From JACVRW01 sp963835705 (GTDB lineage: Bacteria > Actinomycetota > Thermoleophilia > Solirubrobacterales > Thermoleophilaceae), in assembly GCA_963835705.1 (NCBI GenBank), contig CAWIGR010000015.1:62001-126000 (forward strand): DNA of 64,000 bases, in the 5' to 3' direction. The notes under the pieces are model-generated. The model did no database searches and had not been told where the DNA came from. It saw nothing but the letters and a program-made list of their open reading frames with translations. Positions 32,682 through 42,403 of this stretch are shown piece after piece. Positions within the stretch are counted from its first letter, which is position 1. The number at the start of each line of letters is the position of its first letter. The translations under genes were made by a program, and so were the position numbers.

Positions 32682-35132
32682 TCAGGCGCGCACGCGCTCG
32701 CCCGAGCGGTCGAACAGCGGCTCCTCCGCCACCTCGCCCTCAACCCACCGCCCGAAGACCTCCACCGCCACGTCCGTGCCCGGCTCGGCCTGCTCCGGCG
32801 GCAGGTAGGCATACGCGATCGAGGACTCGACGCTGTAGCCGTAGCCGCCGCTCGTCACGCGGCCCACCACGGAGTCCCCGCTTCTAACCGGCTCGTTGCC
32901 GAGCGCCACCGAGCGCGGGTCCTCGAGCGTCAGGCAGCACAGCACCAGGCGCGGGCCCCGCTCCTGCGCCTCCACCAGGGCGTCCCGGCCCACGAATCCG
33001 CCCGGCTTGTCGAGCTTGACCGCGAACCCCACGCCACCTTCGTAGGGATTCTCGTCCGGTGTCACGTCGGCTCCCCAGACGCGGTAGCCCTTCTCGACGC
33101 GCAGCGAGTCGATCGCCCGGTAGCCGCCGGCCACGAGGTCAAAGGGCCGGCCCGCCTCCCACAGCGTGCGCCACAGCGTGAGCCCGTACTCGGTCGGGCA
33201 GTACAGCTCCCACCCGAGCTCGCCCACGTAGGTCACCCGCAGGGCGCGCACAGGCACGTCGCCCACCGTCGTCTCGCGCACCGACATGTACGGGAAGTCC
33301 CCGTTCGAGAGCGACTGCGGCGTGAGCGGCGCCAGCACCTCGCGCGAGCGCGGGCCCCAGATCCCGAAGCAGGCCCACGCCGACGTGACGTCGTGCACCT
33401 GCACGGAGCCGTCCGCCGGCAGGTGGCGCTGGATCCACTCGCGGTCGTGGGTGCCGAACGCCGTGCCCGTGACGATCGAGAAGCGCTCCTCGCCGAGCCG
33501 GGCGACGGTGAGGTCGCACTCGATCCCGCCGCGCGAGTTGAGCATCTGCGTGTACGTGATCCGGCCCACCTCGCGCGCCACCTGGTTGTCGCACAGCCGC
33601 TCCAGCAGCGAAGCCGCGCCCGGGCCGGCCACCTCGATCTTCGAGAACGAGCTCTCGTCGAACAGCGCCGCAGCGGAGCGGCAGGCCAGGTGCTCGGCGC
33701 CGATGGCCGGCGACCAGTGCATGCCGGCCCAGCCGCGCGGCCGCAGCGACTCGTCGCCGTCAGGAGCGTTCGACTCGTACCAGTTCACCCGCTCCCAGCC
33801 CGACTTCTCGCCGAAGGCCGCGCCGTGCTCGCGGTGCCAGGCGTTGGCCGGCGACATCCGGAGCGGCCGCCCGGCCTCGCGCTCGTGGGCGGGGTACTTG
33901 ATGTCGTAGTAGGTCTCGTAGGTCTCGCGGATCCGCTTCAGCGAGTAGGACGGCGAGCGGTACTGCGCCCCGAAGCGCCGCACGTCCATGTGCCAGAGGT
34001 CGAGCGACGGCTCGCCCGCGGCGATCCACTCGGCCATCACCTTGCCGATCCCGCCCGCGCCCGCCAGCCCGTGCGCGCAGAAGCCGGCGGCCACGAACAG
34101 CCCGCCCACCGAGGTCTCGCCGAGGCAGAACTCGTTGTCCGGCGTGAAGCCCTCCGGGCCATTGATCATTCGCGTGACCTGCACGTCCTCCATCTGCGGC
34201 ACGCGCCGGCGCGAGTTCACCACGATCTCCTCGAAGCGGTCCCAGTCGTCCTCGAGCAGGCGGCCGTTGAAGTCGGCCGGGATCGCGTCGAAGCGCGCCT
34301 CGCCGTCGGGTAGGAAGGCCGGCGCGCAATCCCGCTCGTAGCCGCCCATCACGAGCCCGCCGCCGTCCTCGCGGAAGTAGATCAGGAGGTCCGGGTCGCG
34401 CAGCGTGGGCAGCGGGTTCGAGGGGTCGCGCTCGCGAAACGGCTGGGTCACCAGGTACTGGTGCGACATCGGCTGCACGGGGATGCGCACACCCGCCAGC
34501 CGCCCGACCTCGGCCGAGAACATCCCGGCGGCGATCACCGCCACCTCGCACTCGATGTCCCCGCGCTCGGTGCGAACGCGCCGCACGCGCCCGCCCGACG
34601 TGTCGATCCCCGTCACGCGCGTGGAGGTGAAGATGCGCGCACCGCCCTTCCGCGCCCGCTCGGCGAGCTCGAACGTGAGCTGCGACGGATCCAGGTAGCC
34701 GTCGGTGTGGAGGAGCGCGGCGCCGAGCACGCCCTCGGTCGACATCAGCGGGAACAGCTCCTGCGCCTCCTCTGCCGAGATCAGATCCAGCGGCAGCCCG
34801 AAGGTCTTCGCCCAGCCGGCCTGGCGCCGGAGCTCCTCCATCCGCTCCTCGCTCGAGGCCAGCCTGATGCCGCCGCACTCGACCCAGCCCGGGATGGTCC
34901 GGTACAGCTCGACCGAGTACATCATCATCTTCGTCAGCGAGACCGAGCCGCGCAGCTGGCCGACCAGCCCGGCCGAGTGGAAGGTCGAGCCCGAGGTGAG
35001 CTGGTTGCGCTCGACCAGCACGACGTCGTCCCAACCGAGCTGCGCCAGGTGATGCGCGATCGACGTTCCCCCCACGCCGCCCCCCACGATCACGCAGCGG
35101 GCGGCGTCCGGGAGCTCACGGAGAGCGGCCAC
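32682..35132 (-). CDS. Dimethylglycine/sarcosine dehydrogenase-like FAD-GcvT protein
   Basis: 816 aa. DAO-type FAD domain at 1-370 (CVIVGGGVGGTSIAHHLAQLG; NQLTSGSTFHSAGLVGQLR, where the His is in the position of the covalent FAD ligand of DMGDH). FAO_M linker at about 375-430 (YDIKYPAHEREAGRPLRMSP), GCV_T folate domain at about 450-700 (FDESSFSKIEVAGPGAASLLERL, DLVAGGYRAIDSLRVEKGYR), and GCV_T C-terminal barrel to the end. Such enzymes oxidatively demethylate N-methylated amino acids and pass the methylene to tetrahydrofolate. It overlaps the kinase gene upstream by 17 bp. Confidence 0.9.
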   Translation of the reverse strand: MAALRELPDAARCVIVGGGVGGTSIAHHLAQLGWDDVVLVERNQLTSGSTFHSAGLVGQLRGSVSLTKMMMYSVELYRTIPGWVECGGIRLASSEERMEELRRQAGWAKTFGLPLDLISAEEAQELFPLMSTEGVLGAALLHTDGYLDPSQLTFELAERARKGGARIFTSTRVTGIDTSGGRVRRVRTERGDIECEVAVIAAGMFSAEVGRLAGVRIPVQPMSHQYLVTQPFRERDPSNPLPTLRDPDLLIYFREDGGGLVMGGYERDCAPAFLPDGEARFDAIPADFNGRLLEDDWDRFEEIVVNSRRRVPQMEDVQVTRMINGPEGFTPDNEFCLGETSVGGLFVAAGFCAHGLAGAGGIGKVMAEWIAAGEPSLDLWHMDVRRFGAQYRSPSYSLKRIRETYETYYDIKYPAHEREAGRPLRMSPANAWHREHGAAFGEKSGWERVNWYESNAPDGDESLRPRGWAGMHWSPAIGAEHLACRSAAALFDESSFSKIEVAGPGAASLLERLCDNQVAREVGRITYTQMLNSRGGIECDLTVARLGEERFSIVTGTAFGTHDREWIQRHLPADGSVQVHDVTSAWACFGIWGPRSREVLAPLTPQSLSNGDFPYMSVRETTVGDVPVRALRVTYVGELGWELYCPTEYGLTLWRTLWEAGRPFDLVAGGYRAIDSLRVEKGYRVWGADVTPDENPYEGGVGFAVKLDKPGGFVGRDALVEAQERGPRLVLCCLTLEDPRSVALGNEPVRSGDSVVGRVTSGGYGYSVESSIAYAYLPPEQAEPGTDVAVEVFGRWVEGEVAEEPLFDRSGERVRA

Positions 35133-36054
35133 CCGCCTCCTTGAGCCAGCCCTTGAAGCGCGCGTCCCCGGTCGTCTCCGCCAAGCGCTTGAAGTGCTTG
35201 TCCGCGTAGCCGGAGAAGTCGAAGTCGAGCTCGGACACGCTGGTCTGGACCACGCCCCACATCGCCTCGCGGAAGTCCGACATGAAGCGGAACAGCTTGA
35301 GAGCCGCGCGCCGGCGCGGCGTGGCCGGCTCGCCGAAGTAGGCCGCCAGCAGGCGCTCCTCGTCGCCGTGGTCCAGCTCGTTGTTCACCGCGAAGTTGCC
35401 GAGGTCGAAGAAGGGATCGCCCATTCCGGCGTACTCCCAGTCGACGATCACGATGCGCTCCCCGTCGTTCAGGAAGTTGGCGGTGAGCAGGTCGTTGTGA
35501 CAGGGCAGGGGCTGGTGGTCGGCGTTTCGCCGCACCGCCTTCACCACCTTGCGGGCGCAGTCGCGCGCGTGCTGGAAGCCCTCGGGCAGGGTGCCGCCGC
35601 GGCTGTTCGCGACTTCCGCGTAGTCCTTCACGACCTCGGACACATAGAACTCGGTCGGCAGCTCCAGGCCCGAGTGGTGGAACCCGCGCAGCGCTCCGCC
35701 GATCTCGTCGATGCAGTCGGGCTCGCGCAACTCGGCGGCCGTGACCTCCCGGCTCTCGACGAAGCAGGTGACGAGGCAGGCCGGGTGGTCGAGCAGCGCC
35801 GCCACCTTCGGGCCGAGCCGAAGCTCCGCCGCCTTCTTGGTCGCAAGGCGCTCCGCCTCGCGGTCGATCCCGAGCAGGCCGGTGTTCTTGCCGGGCAGCC
35901 GCACGACGTAGTCCGTGCCGCCGAAGTTCACGCGGAAGTTGCGGTTGGTGATCCCGCCCTCCAGCGGCAGCACGCCGCCCTCCCGCGGACCCAGCAGAGC
36001 CGACAGCCGCGCGACCGCCTCGGTCAGCTCCGGGATCGAGATCTCCTCGTGCAT
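35116..36054 (-). CDS. Choline/ethanolamine kinase-like phosphotransferase (APH fold)
   Basis: 312 aa. LEGGITNRNFRV is the nucleotide loop, CHNDLLTANFL the catalytic Brenner motif (HxDxxxxN), and IVIVDWEYAGMGDPFFDLGNFAVN the metal-binding DxD-like choline kinase motif. The combination fits LicA/choline kinases better than antibiotic kinases. It would phosphorylate an amino alcohol such as choline or ethanolamine. The 17-bp overlap with the FAD-GcvT gene indicates a two-gene operon. Confidence 0.85.
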   Translation of the reverse strand: MHEEISIPELTEAVARLSALLGPREGGVLPLEGGITNRNFRVNFGGTDYVVRLPGKNTGLLGIDREAERLATKKAAELRLGPKVAALLDHPACLVTCFVESREVTAAELREPDCIDEIGGALRGFHHSGLELPTEFYVSEVVKDYAEVANSRGGTLPEGFQHARDCARKVVKAVRRNADHQPLPCHNDLLTANFLNDGERIVIVDWEYAGMGDPFFDLGNFAVNNELDHGDEERLLAAYFGEPATPRRRAALKLFRFMSDFREAMWGVVQTSVSELDFDFSGYADKHFKRLAETTGDARFKGWLKEAGGRSP

Positions 36055-36116
36055 GGCGCCACAGTAGCCCTCAGCCGCGCGGCGCGCCGTTCACAACCCT
36101 GGCAGTCTCGTGGCCT

Positions 36117-37910
36117 GTGACCGACGGCGAGCTGATCCTCGTCGCGGGGGCACTCCTCGCTGCCGGCATCGCGGCCTCCCTGCTCGCCGCGCGCGTCCGG
36201 CTGCCGGGGCTGCTGCTGTTCCTGGCTCTGGGCATGGTCCTGGGCTCGGACGTTACGGGCTGGATCGAGTTCGGCCAGGGAGAGGGCGACTACGAGCTGG
36301 CGCGCACGATCGGGATCGTCGCGCTCGCGGTGATCCTGTTCGAGGGCGGCCTGTCGGCAGGGTTCGAGGAGATCCGCCCGGTGCTGCGCCCCGCGCTCAG
36401 CCTCGCGCTCGTGGGCACTTTCCTAACCGCCGCGATTACCGGCGTCGCGGCGATCTGGCTGTTCGACCTGAGCACGCTGGAGGGCCTGCTGCTGGGCTCG
36501 ATCATCGCGTCCACGGACGGCGCCGCCATCTTCGCGCTGTTGCGCGGCTCGACGCTGCGGCGGAAGCTGGCGCGCACGCTCGAGGGCGAGGCGGGGTTGA
36601 ACGACCCGGTGGCCGTGCTGCTCGTGGTCGGTTTCGTGGAATGGATCCAGGACGACACCTTCGGGGCCGCGGACATGGTGCTGCTGTTCGTGATGGAGCT
36701 CGGCATCGGCGCGGCCGTGGGCCTCGCCGTGGGCTGGCTCGCCGTCCAGGGGCTGCGGCGGGTTCGGCTCGAGACGGCCGGGCTGTACCCGGTCGCCACG
36801 CTCGCCACGGCCGCCATCGCGTTCGGCGCCGCGGATGCCCTGCACGGCTCCGGGTTCCTGGCGGTGTACCTCGCCGGGCTGATGCTGGGATCGGCGCGGA
36901 TCCCCGCCAAGCGCACGGTCACCGTCTTCCACGAGGGGCTCGGCTGGGTGGCGCAGATCGCGATGTTCCTCACGCTCGGGCTGCTGGTCTTTCCGAGCGA
37001 GCTCGGCGAGGTGGCCCTGGAAGGCACGGCGCTGGCGCTCGTGCTGGTGCTGCTCGCGCGGCCGGCCGCGACCGTGGTCAGCACGACCTTCGACCGCTTC
37101 ACGACCGCCGATCGCCTTGTGCTCGGCTGGGCCGGCCTGCGCGGCGCCGTACCTGTCGTGCTGGCCACCTTCCCGGTGATCGACAACGTGCCGAACAGCG
37201 AGGAGTTCTTCAACGTCGTCTTCTTTGCCGTGGTGATCTCGACCCTGCTCCAGGGCACCACCTTCGAGCCGCTGGCGAGGCGCCTGGGGGTGACCACCAG
37301 CGAGCCGGCGCTCCCGCGCCCGCTGGCCGAGACCGGGACGATCCGGCGCCTCGGCGCGGAGATCGTCGAGTACCCGGTGGCCCCGGAGGACGCCGTGATC
37401 GGCCATCGCGTGCGCGAGCTTGGGCTGCCGCGCGACGCGCTGGTGTCGGTGATCGTGCGCGGGGACGAGGCGCTGCTGCCGCGCGGCTCGACACGGGTGG
37501 AGGCCGGCGACCGGCTGCACGTGATGGTGCGCTCCGAGGTCGCCGCCGGCATGGAGGATGTGGTGGCGCGCTGGGGCTCCGGTCCGGTGGTGGCCGACTC
37601 CCCGCCGCGTGGGCGCCTGACCGGCTCGTCGGTATTCAGCTCGCGCCGCTGGGACGAGGAGCGGGACGGCGACCCCGGATACCCGCGCGAGGTGGACGGC
37701 GTGGAGGTGCGGGAGCACCTGCGCACGCGCCGCGACCGCCGCGGGGCGCTCGTCTCGCTGACCGACGGGCGCTACGCGGTGACCGGGCCGACCGTTGCGG
37801 CGGGTGGCCCCCGCCAGATTCAGTCCTACGCCCGCCGCCAGCTGGCGCGCGAGCAGGACGACACAGCGCGCGCCTGGTGGCAGGAGGTGATCGGCGCGCT
37901 CGCACGCTAG
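36117..37910 (+). CDS. Potassium/proton antiporter (CPA1, NhaP2-type)
   Basis: 597 aa. About 12 membrane helices across residues 1-390, including the CPA1 core GSIIASTDGAAIFALLRG and EGEAGLNDPVAVLLVVG, where acidic residues carry cation/proton exchange. A TrkA-C regulatory domain (about 410-485: EYPVAPEDAVIGHRVRELGLP, RVEAGDRLHVMVRS) and a 100-aa hydrophilic tail follow. GTG start at 36117. It maintains K+ or Na+ and pH balance. Within the amine block it may simply be a neighbour. Confidence 0.9.
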   Translation: MTDGELILVAGALLAAGIAASLLAARVRLPGLLLFLALGMVLGSDVTGWIEFGQGEGDYELARTIGIVALAVILFEGGLSAGFEEIRPVLRPALSLALVGTFLTAAITGVAAIWLFDLSTLEGLLLGSIIASTDGAAIFALLRGSTLRRKLARTLEGEAGLNDPVAVLLVVGFVEWIQDDTFGAADMVLLFVMELGIGAAVGLAVGWLAVQGLRRVRLETAGLYPVATLATAAIAFGAADALHGSGFLAVYLAGLMLGSARIPAKRTVTVFHEGLGWVAQIAMFLTLGLLVFPSELGEVALEGTALALVLVLLARPAATVVSTTFDRFTTADRLVLGWAGLRGAVPVVLATFPVIDNVPNSEEFFNVVFFAVVISTLLQGTTFEPLARRLGVTTSEPALPRPLAETGTIRRLGAEIVEYPVAPEDAVIGHRVRELGLPRDALVSVIVRGDEALLPRGSTRVEAGDRLHVMVRSEVAAGMEDVVARWGSGPVVADSPPRGRLTGSSVFSSRRWDEERDGDPGYPREVDGVEVREHLRTRRDRRGALVSLTDGRYAVTGPTVAAGGPRQIQSYARRQLAREQDDTARAWWQEVIGALAR

Positions 37911-37980
37911 CTCCCGGAGCTTGCGTCTATCCGCACATTCGCTTACAGTCGCCGCCGGACTCGACGAGGAGGGCGCACGG

Positions 37981-39588
37981 ATGGCCGATGAATCTCTGCG
38001 GCGGGACGAGGAGAAGCTCGCCGAGCTGGGCTACAAGCAGGAGCTGGAGCGTGCTTGGAGCTCGTTCTCGAACTTCGCGATCTCGTTCACGATCATCTCG
38101 GTCCTCGCAGGGTGCTTCACGACCTACGGGCAGGCATGGAACAACGGCGGGCCTATCGCCATCTCGTGGGGCTGGCCGATCATCTGCGCGCTGATCCTGG
38201 CGGTGGCCTTCTCGATGTCCGAGCTGGCCTCGGCATACCCCACGGCGGGCGGCCCCTACTGGTGGGCGGCCAAGCTGGGCGGCCCCGGGTGGTCGTGGTT
38301 CACGGGATGGTTCAACGTCGTCGGCCTAATCGCCGTGGTGGCGTCGGTGGACTACGCATGCGCGACGTTCCTGGCCAACCTGCTCAACCTCTGGAGCTTC
38401 GACTTCTTAATCGACTTCTCGGGCGCCGTCGAGCTGGACGAGGTCTTCCTGCTGTTCGCGGTGATCATGGTGCTCCACGCCCTGATCAACATCTACTCGT
38501 CCCATCTCGTCGCGCTCTTCAACAACATCTCGGTGGGCGTCCACGTGATCGGCGTGGCGATCATCATCGCCATCCTGATCTTCGTGCCCGACCGGCACCA
38601 GAGCGCGGACTTCGTCTTCACCGACACGATCAACAACTCGGGCTTCTCGGACGGGTCGACCTCCAACTTCTTCTTCTGGCTCTACGTGCTGCCCGTCGGC
38701 TTCCTGCTGACCATGTACACGGTCACGGGCTACGACGCCTCGGCACACGTCGCCGAGGAAACGCACGAGGCGGAGCAGGCGGCGGCCAAGGGCGTGTGGC
38801 AGTCGGTCTTCTTCTCGGCTGTGATCGGCTGGTTCGTGCTGCTCGCGATCACGTTCGCCGCAGTGGACACCGAGGCCGCCGCGGGCGGCTCGATCCCGAT
38901 CTTCACCACGGCGATGGAGTCGGGCTGGGCCGAGACCGTGATCCTGATATCCACGATCGGGCAGTTCTTCTGCGGCATGGCCTGCGTTACGTCCTGCTCG
39001 CGGACCTTCTACGCCTTCTCCCGCGACCGCGCGGTCCCGGGCTGGAAGATCTGGAGCGCCGTGAACAAGAACCGCGTCCCGGTCGCCGCCGTCCTGGCCG
39101 TGTGCGTCCTGTCGGCCCTCATCACCCTGCCGGCGCTCACCAGCAACGAGGCCGGCATCCCGGTCGCCTTCTTCGCGGTCGTCTCGGTCGCTGTGATCGG
39201 GCTCTACATCGCGTACGTGACGCCGGTCTATCTGCGGCTGCGCGCGGGCGACTCGTTCAAGCCGGGCTCGTGGACCCTCGGCGGCAAGTACCGCTGGGTG
39301 AACACGATCGCGGTCGCGTGGGTCGGCATCTCCGTGATCATCTTCTCGCTCCCGTTCACCCCGGCCGCCGTGCCGTGGAACGACGAGTTCGACTGGTCGG
39401 CGCTCAACTACGCGCCGCTCATGGTCGGCGGCGTGTTCCTCGCCGTGGGCATCTGGTGGATCGCGGGCGCGAAGAACAAGTACAAGGGCCCGGTGCGCAC
39501 GATCGCCTTCGACGAGGGCATGGGGATCACGGAAGAGGAGTCGGTGGAGGAGGAAGAGCAGCCGCCGACCGCGCCGGCCACGCCCTAG
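37981..39588 (+). CDS. APC-family amino acid/polyamine permease
   Basis: 535 aa from ATG 37981. About 12 membrane helices; the APC opening is ELGYKQELERAWSSFSNFAISFTIISVLAG, with ELASAYPTAGGPYWWAAKLGG and the substrate-site HVAEETHEAEQAAAKGV typical of the ACT/choline-GABA-ethanolamine permease branch. The acidic C-terminal tail (EEESVEEEEQPP) is unusual but probably cytosolic. It likely imports the amine that the GlnA-like operon glutamylates. It is convergent with the FGGY kinase with a 4-bp overlap. Confidence 0.9.
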   Translation: MADESLRRDEEKLAELGYKQELERAWSSFSNFAISFTIISVLAGCFTTYGQAWNNGGPIAISWGWPIICALILAVAFSMSELASAYPTAGGPYWWAAKLGGPGWSWFTGWFNVVGLIAVVASVDYACATFLANLLNLWSFDFLIDFSGAVELDEVFLLFAVIMVLHALINIYSSHLVALFNNISVGVHVIGVAIIIAILIFVPDRHQSADFVFTDTINNSGFSDGSTSNFFFWLYVLPVGFLLTMYTVTGYDASAHVAEETHEAEQAAAKGVWQSVFFSAVIGWFVLLAITFAAVDTEAAAGGSIPIFTTAMESGWAETVILISTIGQFFCGMACVTSCSRTFYAFSRDRAVPGWKIWSAVNKNRVPVAAVLAVCVLSALITLPALTSNEAGIPVAFFAVVSVAVIGLYIAYVTPVYLRLRAGDSFKPGSWTLGGKYRWVNTIAVAWVGISVIIFSLPFTPAAVPWNDEFDWSALNYAPLMVGGVFLAVGIWWIAGAKNKYKGPVRTIAFDEGMGITEEESVEEEEQPPTAPATP

Positions 39589-41039
39589 GCGAGCTCGGCA
39601 GCTTCCGTCACGAACGCGCGCCAGCGCGCGTGCTCGGCGTCGCGCCAGGCGCCGTCCCGGCGCGGCTCGACCGAGCGGTCCACCGGCAGCAGCTCGGCGG
39701 CCTCGGCCAGCGAGCCGATCGTGCCCGAGCCCACGGCCGCCAGGACCGCGGCGCCGAGGACCGTGGCATCCGCGCCCGCGGCGTCGACGCGCACGCCGAT
39801 CGCGTCGGCCTGGAGCTGGAGCAGCAGCGGCTCGTTCGTAAGCCCGCCGTCCACGCGCAGGGAGCTCACCTCCACGCCCTCCCGCATCGCGGCCACCACG
39901 TCCGCCACCCGCCAGGCGATCCCCTCGAGCGCGGCCCGCGCCACGTGCGCGCGCGTTGTGCCGCCATGCAGCCCCGCCAGGACGGCACGAGCGTTGGGCC
40001 GCCACCACGGCGCGCCGATCCCGGCCAGCCCCGGCAGCACCCGGGCGCCGGCGCTGTCCTCCACCTCGCGCGCCAGCTCGGCCAGCGCGGCGGGGCGCTC
40101 GGCGAGTCCTAGCTCGCGGCACATCCACTCGAGCATCGCCCCGGCGGCGAAGACGCCGCCGTCGATCGCGTACTCGGTGCGCCCGTCGATCGCCCAGGCC
40201 ACGGTCGGCAGCAGCCCGCCGGCCGGCCGCGGCACCTCGCTCCCGGCGTGGCCGAGCACGAACACGCCGGTCCCGTAGGTCGCCTTGACGCGGCCCGGGG
40301 TCACGCAGCCCGCACCGGCCAACGCCGCCTGCTGGTCCACCACCTGCCCGCACAGGCGCAGCTCCACCGGCCATGACTCGTGCCGCAGCGTGCCGAGCTC
40401 GCCCGCGGTCGAGCGCACCTCGGGCAGCACGTCGAGCGGCACGCCGAACAGCTCGCCGAGGCGGGCGTCGAAGCCGGGCCGGCCGAGCGCGTGCAGCTGG
40501 GTCCGGGAGGCCGTGGAGGCGTCCGTTGCGAAACCGGCTCCCAGCCGGTCGCACAGGAACGAGTCCACCGTGCCCATCCGCAGTGTGCCCTGCTCGCGGG
40601 CGCGCTGCACGCCCTCGTCGCGCTCGAGCAGCCAGGCCAGCTTCGCGGCCGAGAAGTAGGGATCGAAGGGGAGCCCGCTCAGCTCGCGGATCTCGGCCTC
40701 GTGGGCGCCGAGCCGGTCGAGCACCTCCTGAGAGCGCTTGTCCTGCCAGACCACGATCGGGGTCAGCGGTGTGCCGCTCTCGGCATCCCAGGCGAGCACC
40801 GACTCGCCCTGGTGGTCGAGCCCGCACGCCACGACCTCGCCGGGCGCCTCCTCCAGCAGCTCGGCCACGGCCTCAACCACGGCGGCCAGCACCTCCTCGC
40901 CGTCCTGCTCGACCCAGCCCGCGCGCGGGTGGCGGCTCACCTTGTCGCGGCGCGCCTCCCGGATCGGCCTCAGGCGCTCGTCGAACAGCGCCGCCTTGAC
41001 GCCGGTTGTCCCCTCGTCGATCCCAAGTAGAGTGCGCAA
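39585..41039 (-). CDS. FGGY-family carbohydrate kinase, glycerol kinase-like
   Basis: 484 aa, apparently a TTG start at 41039. GIDEGTTGVKAALFD is the phosphate-1 motif of the sugar kinase/actin fold and GLDHQGES matches the glycerol-kinase position for substrate contact. VVWQDKRS, KATYGTGVFVL (phosphate-2) and DGGLTNEPLLLQLQADAIG (adenosine motif) follow. Glycerol kinase is the closest named type, but the GDQQ motif is replaced by VDQQ and other polyols are possible. It is divergent from the GlnA-like gene by 35 bp. Confidence 0.85.
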   Translation of the reverse strand: MRTLLGIDEGTTGVKAALFDERLRPIREARRDKVSRHPRAGWVEQDGEEVLAAVVEAVAELLEEAPGEVVACGLDHQGESVLAWDAESGTPLTPIVVWQDKRSQEVLDRLGAHEAEIRELSGLPFDPYFSAAKLAWLLERDEGVQRAREQGTLRMGTVDSFLCDRLGAGFATDASTASRTQLHALGRPGFDARLGELFGVPLDVLPEVRSTAGELGTLRHESWPVELRLCGQVVDQQAALAGAGCVTPGRVKATYGTGVFVLGHAGSEVPRPAGGLLPTVAWAIDGRTEYAIDGGVFAAGAMLEWMCRELGLAERPAALAELAREVEDSAGARVLPGLAGIGAPWWRPNARAVLAGLHGGTTRAHVARAALEGIAWRVADVVAAMREGVEVSSLRVDGGLTNEPLLLQLQADAIGVRVDAAGADATVLGAAVLAAVGSGTIGSLAEAAELLPVDRSVEPRRDGAWRDAEHARWRAFVTEAAELA

Positions 41040-41074
41040 AGGTCGGCTGAACCAACCTTACTGCGAGGGGGACG

Positions 41075-42403
41075 ATGACGCTCGAGGAGCTCCGCAGCGC
41101 GGCGGACGAGGGCACGATCGACACGGTGTTGCTCTGCATCGCCGACATGGAGGGCCGCCTTCAGGGCAAGCGCTTCACCGCGCGGCACTTCCTGGACGAG
41201 GTCGTGGAGCACGACGCCGAGGGCTGCAACTACCTGCTCGCCGTGGACGTGGACATGAACACGGTCGACGGCTACGACATGTCGAGCTGGTCGCGCGGCT
41301 ACGGCGACTTCGTGATGAAGCCCGACGAGTCGACGCTGCGGCCGATCCCGTGGCACGAGGGCACCGTGCTGCTGATGGCGGACCTCGCCTGGGAGGACGG
41401 CTCGGACGTGGTGGCCTCTCCGCGCCAGATCCTGCGCCGCCAGCTGGCCCGCCTGGCCGAGCGCGGCTGGATGGCCACGGCCGGCACGGAGCTCGAGTTC
41501 ATCGTCTTCAACGACAGCTACGAGGAGGCCTGGAACAAGGTGTACCGAGGCCTCGAGCCGGCCAACCAGTACAACGTGGACTACTCGATGCTCGGCACGG
41601 CCCGCGTCGAGCCGCTGCTCCGGCGCATCCGCAACTCGATGATGGGCGCCGGCATGCGGGTCGAGAACTCCAAGGGCGAGTGCAACTTCGGCCAGCACGA
41701 GATCAACTTCCACTGGGACGAGGCGCTCGCCACGGCCGACGACCACGTGATCTACAAGAACGGCGCCAAGGAGATCGCCGCCCAGGAGGGCATGTCGATC
41801 ACGTTCATGGCGAAGCTCGACGAGCGCGAGGGCAACTCGTGCCACATCCACTGCTCGGTCGCCCACGAGGGCGGCGGCAACGTGTTCGCCGACGAGCGGG
41901 CGACGTTCGACCGCTTCGTGGCCGGCCAGCTCGCCTGCCTGCGCGAGCTGACGCTCTTCTTCGCCCCGCACGTGAACTCGTACAAGCGCTTCGTGCCCGG
42001 GTCGTTCGCCCCGACGGCGGTGGCCTGGGGCAACGACAACCGCACGTGCTCGATGCGCGTGGTGGGACACGGGCAGGGCCTGCGGGTGGAGAACCGCCTG
42101 CCCGGCGCCGACGTGAACCCCTACCTCGCCCTGGCCGCGATGATCGCCGCCGGGCTGCACGGCGTGGAGAGCGAGCTCGAGCTGGAGCCCGCGTTCGAGG
42201 GCAACGCCTACGAGTCCGACAAGCCGCGGGTGCCGCACACGCTGTACGCCGCCCGCGACCTCTTCGCGGGGTCGGACATCGCGCGCGAGGCCTTCGGCCA
42301 GGACGTGGTGGACCACTACCTGAACCGGGCCCGGATCGAGCTCGAGGCGCACGAGGCGGCCGTGACCGACTGGGAGAAGGTCCGGGGCTTCGAGCGGCTG
42401 TGA
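41075..42403 (+). CDS. Glutamine synthetase-like gamma-glutamyl-amine ligase (PuuA/GlnA3/4-type)
   Basis: 442 aa. The catalytic core is complete: AGTELEFIVFND (metal-binding Glu), ENSKGECNFGQHEINF, GNSCHIHCSV, and NDNRTCSMRVVGHGQGLRVENRLPGADVNPYLALAAM (ATP/Glu site). The first 100 residues are shortened as in PuuA-type enzymes, and the NRTCSMR segment differs from the RSASIRIP of true glutamine synthetase. With PuuD-, PuuC- and SDR-like genes behind it, ligation of glutamate to an amine rather than to ammonia is the likely reaction. Confidence 0.88.
   Translation: MTLEELRSAADEGTIDTVLLCIADMEGRLQGKRFTARHFLDEVVEHDAEGCNYLLAVDVDMNTVDGYDMSSWSRGYGDFVMKPDESTLRPIPWHEGTVLLMADLAWEDGSDVVASPRQILRRQLARLAERGWMATAGTELEFIVFNDSYEEAWNKVYRGLEPANQYNVDYSMLGTARVEPLLRRIRNSMMGAGMRVENSKGECNFGQHEINFHWDEALATADDHVIYKNGAKEIAAQEGMSITFMAKLDEREGNSCHIHCSVAHEGGGNVFADERATFDRFVAGQLACLRELTLFFAPHVNSYKRFVPGSFAPTAVAWGNDNRTCSMRVVGHGQGLRVENRLPGADVNPYLALAAMIAAGLHGVESELELEPAFEGNAYESDKPRVPHTLYAARDLFAGSDIAREAFGQDVVDHYLNRARIELEAHEAAVTDWEKVRGFERL

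Noticed and set aside
36290..37726. Very long open frames antisense to the K+/H+ antiporter gene
   Set aside because: Composition is Arg/Ser/Pro-rich with no domain pattern, and the sense strand encodes a complete transporter. High-GC codon bias creates such frames.
41039..41059. AAGGT...ACCTT inverted repeat between the FGGY kinase and GlnA-like genes as a FadR operator
   Set aside because: Arms are only 5 bp with an 11-bp spacer, too weak to claim without copies elsewhere in the block.
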